A DNA stretch of 64,000 bases from Halisarca cf. caerulea (taxonomy: Eukaryota; Porifera; Demospongiae; Chondrillida; Halisarcidae), in contig CAUJGJ010000397.1 in the NCBI GenBank assembly GCA_963170055.1, forward strand, positions 13,916,428-13,980,427, in the 5' to 3' direction. Positions within the stretch are counted from its first letter, which is position 1. Each line of letters opens with the position of its first letter. Positions 59,253 through 64,000 of the stretch are shown here, piece by piece. The position numbers were made by a program, and so were the translations under genes. Under the pieces are notes generated by a model, which saw nothing but the letters and a program-made list of their open reading frames with translations, searched no databases and was not told the DNA's origin.

Positions 59253-60027
59253 CACAGGGTGTTTATAACCGGCTGTTGCTTGTTCCGATTGTGGGCGGTG
59301 CTTGTTTTCCACATCATCAACTAGAGGCTGTTCTTAATGCATCATTGAGCGTCTTTTAGATGACGTTGCAAATTTCACGTATCAACAGAATGGGAGGAGA
59401 AGGCGACTTTTCTGATGTTGCACCTACTTATTCATGAAACGTCATGAAAATGGCAGTTTTGTTGAAGGAGAAGATGAAGTCGCTTCGTCGGACCTCTAGA
59501 TTCCTTCGAATCTTGTCAAATCATACTTCGATGGAGTCTTAAGATGTTTCGGTTTGTAAAAATCGTTCTGGGCACAGTGCAGTAGTTCAGCAGTTTCTTG
59601 CAATTTGACCATTTATGTTAAATTCAGGCCATTTGAAGGGTGAAAAAACAGTTTTCTTAGTTATAACGTTCTTACAGAAGATTATAACCTATAGCCTGGA
59701 ACACTTATTGGATAGCTCACTACTAACTTGTTCAGAATTTGTCTTTTCGTGTTGTTTCTCGTGAATTAAGAGGGTTCTAAAGGTGTGGCCAAGGCAAAGT
59801 TTGTCTGAAACTGCTATGTTTTCCAGGCTCGTTGTCTTTCTTCAGACAATAGAAACAATCGATAGTTTAGCACCATCATGCGCGGAATATATAGATCTTC
59901 TGTCCAGTAAGAAAAACTGGGCAAAAATCCAGTCAACTAAGTAGAAACGATCGATAATTTGTGAAACTATTTATTTCAACACGGTCATTCTCGCATATTA
60001 TTTCCGGACAGTTATAAATACCCTGTG
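59253..60027. mobile_element. Family A element copy 5, 775 bp
   Basis: Starts CACAGGGTGTTTATAACCGG and ends CAGTTATAAATACCCTGTG, flanked by TA at both ends. Same orientation as copies 1 and 4. Interior GGGTGAAAAAACAGTTTTCT and TTATAACCTATAGCCTGGAA are shared. Confidence 0.88.
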
Positions 60028-61290
60028 TAGTTTTGTACTGTTTCTTGTTCTGTAGCGCGCAAAGGAACTTTTCATCACTAAAATCTGCTAAATGCCGCAA
60101 TTTCGACACTCAAAGTGAACCTCCCTCTTCTACTCTTCCTCCTATGTCTGTTCAAAGTTCTCAGGTATCTCTGTAAGCACTTCAAGACCAAGTTGATCGA
60201 AGAAAACCTTGCCATAGTCAGCTTGGCCAATATCTGGTAGCTTAGCCGTGTTGCAGTGAAAGTTATCGTGCATGGTTATTTAAAAAAAAAAAAAAAAAAG
60301 TTAAGCCTCACTAATGCTTTGAAAGTTATATGAAGTATTTGTTTCACTGTCCTATTGTTCTTTACACCCTAAATAGTACAGTTTTCGTTGGCACTGTTAG
60401 AACAGGTGGCCATTTTTCCTTACAATCTGGCCACGATTGTAGCAGAAGTCCTTCTAGTGGACCATTTATACGAAATTTGGCTGAGTTTAGTACTCGAACT
60501 TTCAGGACTAGTAGTCCACATGTTAAAGAACCTTTTTCTGTAAAAAGTGAATTTTCGTGTCCCGTACCTATAATAATGGCGCACTGTCTGGCTGACGTGT
60601 GGCTGAACCTGTTTCAGGTGTGCTGAGAATTTAGTATTGTCCCATCAGTATGGAAAGAGAGTATAGTGTTTCCAGTATATACCAAAGAAGCAGTTTAGAG
60701 GGGTGTGCGAGGTGGACAATTTTCGTGGATATATCATTGTGTAAACTGTATTGCTTATTCCCTCGAAACGTCTATTGTTATCTCAATAGCGCTGAGACAG
60801 TTCACGAGAATGAATCTCTTAATTACTCCAAACACTGAAACAACTGAGAATACTGAAAGGATGAGTACAGCAAAGTAAAAGCTACTTAAATACTAGATGG
60901 TACAGGAAATCACAAGATGATGAAATACAGGCAAACTAAAATATAATCTTAGATGTGGTTGGTCTGTTAGACAACAGAAGGAAAAGTGAAAGTGGTTACT
61001 AAGAGACAGAAAGGTGGTACAACAATAACTGATCCAAATATGGTGTAATTACAAAGAACAGTGTGATTAGGAACCATGGATCAAACCAAAAGGAAGTATC
61101 ATGTTACAGATAGGACATGAAATTACAATGATGCATCTAACCACTAAACCACAACCACAAGAATGTATAATCAATGAATAATTAATGAACCTGTACCATA
61201 CACACAATACTCATGGAAAACATCATGTACTCATACTTTAAGTTAACACATGCAATAGTCAAAGGCTATACCATTACAATTGTCTTCTAT
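60028..61290. other. No gene seen
   Basis: An A-run at about 60280-60299. Two short plus-strand frames (60330-60626, 60650-60838) without motifs. The A-run might mark the 3' end of an older retroelement. Confidence 0.45.
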
Positions 61291-61299
61291 TGTGTGCAA

Positions 61300-63235
61300 G
61301 GTCATGTTATGGCCCTCAATATGAGGTTGTCAATGGTGGCAGAGGGAGAAGGATTAATAGCTGAAGAACAAGGTGGTTTTCGGAAGATGAGAGGATGCAG
61401 AGACCAGGTATTGTCATTAGTACTGTATGGTCAAATGGAGATGCTGAAGACGTCTAGTGGAATGATGGCAGTTTTTATTGACTTCTCCAAAGCGTATGAC
61501 AGAATAGACAGAGGTATACTATGGAAGTGCTTACCCAGATCAAAATTACAACCATGGTTGTAGGACAAAACAACCATGTTAAAGCCTTGATTTGGCTTTC
61601 CAACCATGTTTCATGGCTGTTGCAACAAGATTTTACCCGAAATGACACCCAAAGGCCATTTACATGCTTAAAACAAGCAGGTAACCACCCTGCATGCTTA
61701 TTAACATTGTACAGAATTCACCAAGAACAGGAAAGCATAGAGTCCATAACAGTATAGAAATTGCAGACTGGTATAGGGCAAGATGGGCATTGGTCTGGAC
61801 AGACAGGCGTAAGACAGGCCGAGACTGCATCATGCATATGTGAGTGTCGCCAGTATAAATCGCAGATTATGACTACTTTGCGTTTTTGAAAAAAATGGCT
61901 GTCAAAGTTTGCCATTCGATATTATATCGAAATTTGCCCTTTGAGGTTGTAATCACCCTCAAATCACTCCAAAAACACATGCTTACTTTAGGCGCCAAGA
62001 AAGAGCACGCAAATGGGGTATAAAATTGTCTTCTACCAGCAAAATTCGTCGTTTACCGTTAGTGACTCATTGCGAAACATTGCAGAACGTGGCAAGTTTC
62101 TTTGACCTGGGTAGAATCTATGGGTGTAAATGAAAAGGTCCTTTCTTTTCTCCAATCACTGTATGATGGGACATCATCAAAGTGGTGTAGAGACTGGGGG
62201 GTTAAGATAAATGTGAGCAAGTCGGGAATCATGCAAGTGAGGCAGAAGAGGGTGGCCACGATGGATGTGCAGTATGTTGTTGACAATGAGGATATTCCCA
62301 TGGTTGAGCAGTATAGTTACTTGGGGAGTGTAGTCAAAAACATTTGGAGTTAAAGAGCATGGTGGAAGAGAGAGCTATGGCGGGCAAGAGGGCCTTGGGT
62401 GCTTGGTTTCATCGGTGTAGGACAGAGTTAGGGGATGTAGGAGTGGGGATACTTAGAAAACTTATGACAAGATTGGTGGACTTGACTATGCTTTATGGAT
62501 CAGAGATTTGGGGGTGCAACTGGGATCTGGAGTAGAAAGAGCAGGTTCAGATGAGGGCCCAGAGATTCTTCTTTGGTGCCTGAACTTTGCATACAAAAGT
62601 TTTACTTTTAGCTGAGATGGGGGACTACCGGCCCAGATTCTTCTTTGGTGTCGGAACTCTACACACAGAAGTTTTACTTTTAGCCGAGATGGGGGACCTA
62701 CCGGTCAAGTTGTTGGCAAGGATAAAGTGTGTGTTGTTCAGCACAGAATATGACGGATGGTTGCTACTGCGAATAGCAACGACAGTAGTGAGATTGGGTA
62801 GAGGTACTTGGATTGGTAAGATGGGGATGTGTTGAGGGCAGTTTGGGTGGAAGGTAGTTAGTGTGGAGGTGCTTAAGGAGTTGTTGGCTGTGGAAGTGAG
62901 AGAGATGCTGGAAGCCATTGCCTGGAGGAAAGTATGGGAGGAATGGGGCCAGGGGATGGAGACAAAGCCTAAATTGGAGATGTTAAAGAAGATTGTGAAG
63001 TTGGGAGAGTGGTCGGAGTGTGCGAGAGTGTGGAGAACAGGAGGATGATGATGAAACTGAGAGGAGGCACAGTAGGTTTTGAAATCAAGATGGAAAGATG
63101 AAAAAGAGAGGAGAGGGTATGCCAATTATGTGATAGTGGTGAAGTGGAAGATATGAGGCATTAGCCGCTGAGGTGTGAGGCATGGGGAGCAAAGTACGTA
63201 CCATTTGAGGATTGGATGAAATGACACACCATCAG
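61300..63235 (+). pseudogene. Wrecked LINE reverse transcriptase (non-LTR retrotransposon)
   Basis: Plus-strand pieces of one reverse transcriptase: GLIAEEQGGFRKMRGCRDQV and AVFIDFSKAYDRIDRG (RT blocks with the first catalytic Asp) to 61557; about 550 bp of unrelated DNA; MGVNEKVLSFLQSLYDG at 62114; then directly DWGVKINVSKSGIMQVRQKR, VEQYSYLGSVV and LTMLYGSEIWGCNW. The segment with the catalytic YADD box is absent. Near 63125-63220, another frame reads CQLCDSGEVEDMRH and CEAWGAKYVPFEDW, the usual LINE C-terminal Cys motif. Stops and frameshifts throughout; not functional. Confidence 0.85.
62566..62706 (+). repeat. 71-bp tandem duplication within the LINE fragment
   Basis: TTCTTCTTTGGTGCCTGAAC to CTACCGGCCCAGA is followed by a second copy TTCTTCTTTGGTGTCGGAAC to CTACCGG, several percent diverged. 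Confidence 0.85.
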
Positions 63236-63331
63236 TACCCAAGATCCTGCAGCATCCCTGCTGTCTGATGCATGCACAAACTACCAGCTACTGGAAATAA
63301 TTTCACATATGTGGCATGCAAGATTTGGTTG

Positions 63332-63507
<176 letters not shown>

Positions 63508-63529
63508 CACTGTTCTTTTTTTTGAAGTA

Positions 63530-64000
63530 CCGTATTCTCTCTAAAAATTCGTCATTCTAATTTTCGTCAGGTCTAAATCTTTGGCATATTTGTATTCTAA
63601 ACCTGTCGACTTTGCAGCCATTCTAATTTCCATCACGTGACTCTAATTTTCGTCAGGTGCCGGAAGTGATCTAATATTTCGTCATCTCCCTGCAGTGCTC
63701 GATGAATTCGCTCGCAACAATCTCCTTCAACGAGTGTATTTTGTTCTTGTAGACACAGAGTCTCACTAAGACGAACAATTGCGATATTTTCTTCGTCTTT
63801 AAAGAAGGAAATGCACACCGCTTGTGCTTATTTCGGCTTTCTTTGTGGATTTTTGTTTGTCCTAGTACAAGAGAGGGTCAAAATGGCGTACCTCCCATCA
63901 CTAAAAGCTGGAATTATAGGATTCGAGAATAGCTTTCTAAAGTTTCGTCATATTCTAATTTTCGTCTAAAAATTCTATATTTTCGTCAGGGCAAACAATT
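63530..64000. mobile_element. Element rich in TCTAATTTTCGTCA, cut by the window edge
   Basis: Starts TACCGTATTCTCTCTAAAAA; the motif TCTAATTTTCGTCA or a close form occurs at 63555, 63643, 63671 and 63954, with AAAATTC-TTTCGTCAGG variants at 63545 and 63968. A minus-strand open frame at 63633-63818 (MCISFFKDEENIAIVRLSET) has no recognised family. Probably a MITE with subterminal repeats; only part is visible. Confidence 0.55.

Overview
This window is eukaryotic nuclear DNA, most likely from an invertebrate animal. Genes are split by long GT-AG introns, the DNA is AT-rich, (AT)n and (GT)n microsatellites are frequent, and the introns are packed with non-autonomous DNA transposons. A basal metazoan such as a sponge is my guess, from the HELZ2-type gene and this repeat style; it is an inference, not something the sequence proves. 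I saw no rRNA, tRNA or CRISPR array.

One gene dominates. On the minus strand, from about 53.9 kb down to 3.6 kb, fifteen exons can be joined with consistent phase and GT-AG borders into one open frame of about 2,421 residues. Its 5' end is missing. The domain order (UPF1-like SF1 helicase, RNB-like module, second UPF1-like helicase) is that of vertebrate HELZ2. Helicase 1 keeps its motifs. The RNB module has lost the acidic cluster expected at its active site. Helicase 2 has lost the Walker A lysine and the Walker B Asp-Glu. The last exon adds a 36-bp coding minisatellite giving a disordered tail with nine WG dipeptides, like Argonaute-hook platforms, and a lysine/arginine-rich C-terminus. 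As read, it is a helicase with one catalytic engine and two apparently dead domains used as scaffold.

Layout. 0-1 kb: a possible decayed ORF. 1.6-2.7 kb: a pogo-like MITE and a 68-bp minisatellite. 3.6-13 kb: exons 15 to 10, with a broken piggyBac transposase at 5.5-8.1 kb inside intron 13. 13-25.9 kb: exons 9 to 6 and introns with two 758-bp CACAGGGT elements and a large palindromic element. 25.9-34.9 kb: intron 5, a nest of transposons inside transposons. 34.9-37.9 kb: exon 5 (motifs V/VI of helicase 1 and the RNB region). 38-53.9 kb: exons 4 to 1, with intron 1 holding several nested TIR elements. 54-64 kb: no recognised upstream exon; a piggyBac-like MITE, a palindromic element, a CACAGGGT element, a wrecked LINE reverse transcriptase and a repeat rich in TCTAATTTTCGTCA that runs to the window edge.

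Repeat families were grouped by eye from shared termini and internal sequence, and are labelled A to G plus P (pogo-like) in the entries. Exon borders were read by hand from splice consensus, phase and family motifs; they are unconfirmed by transcripts.
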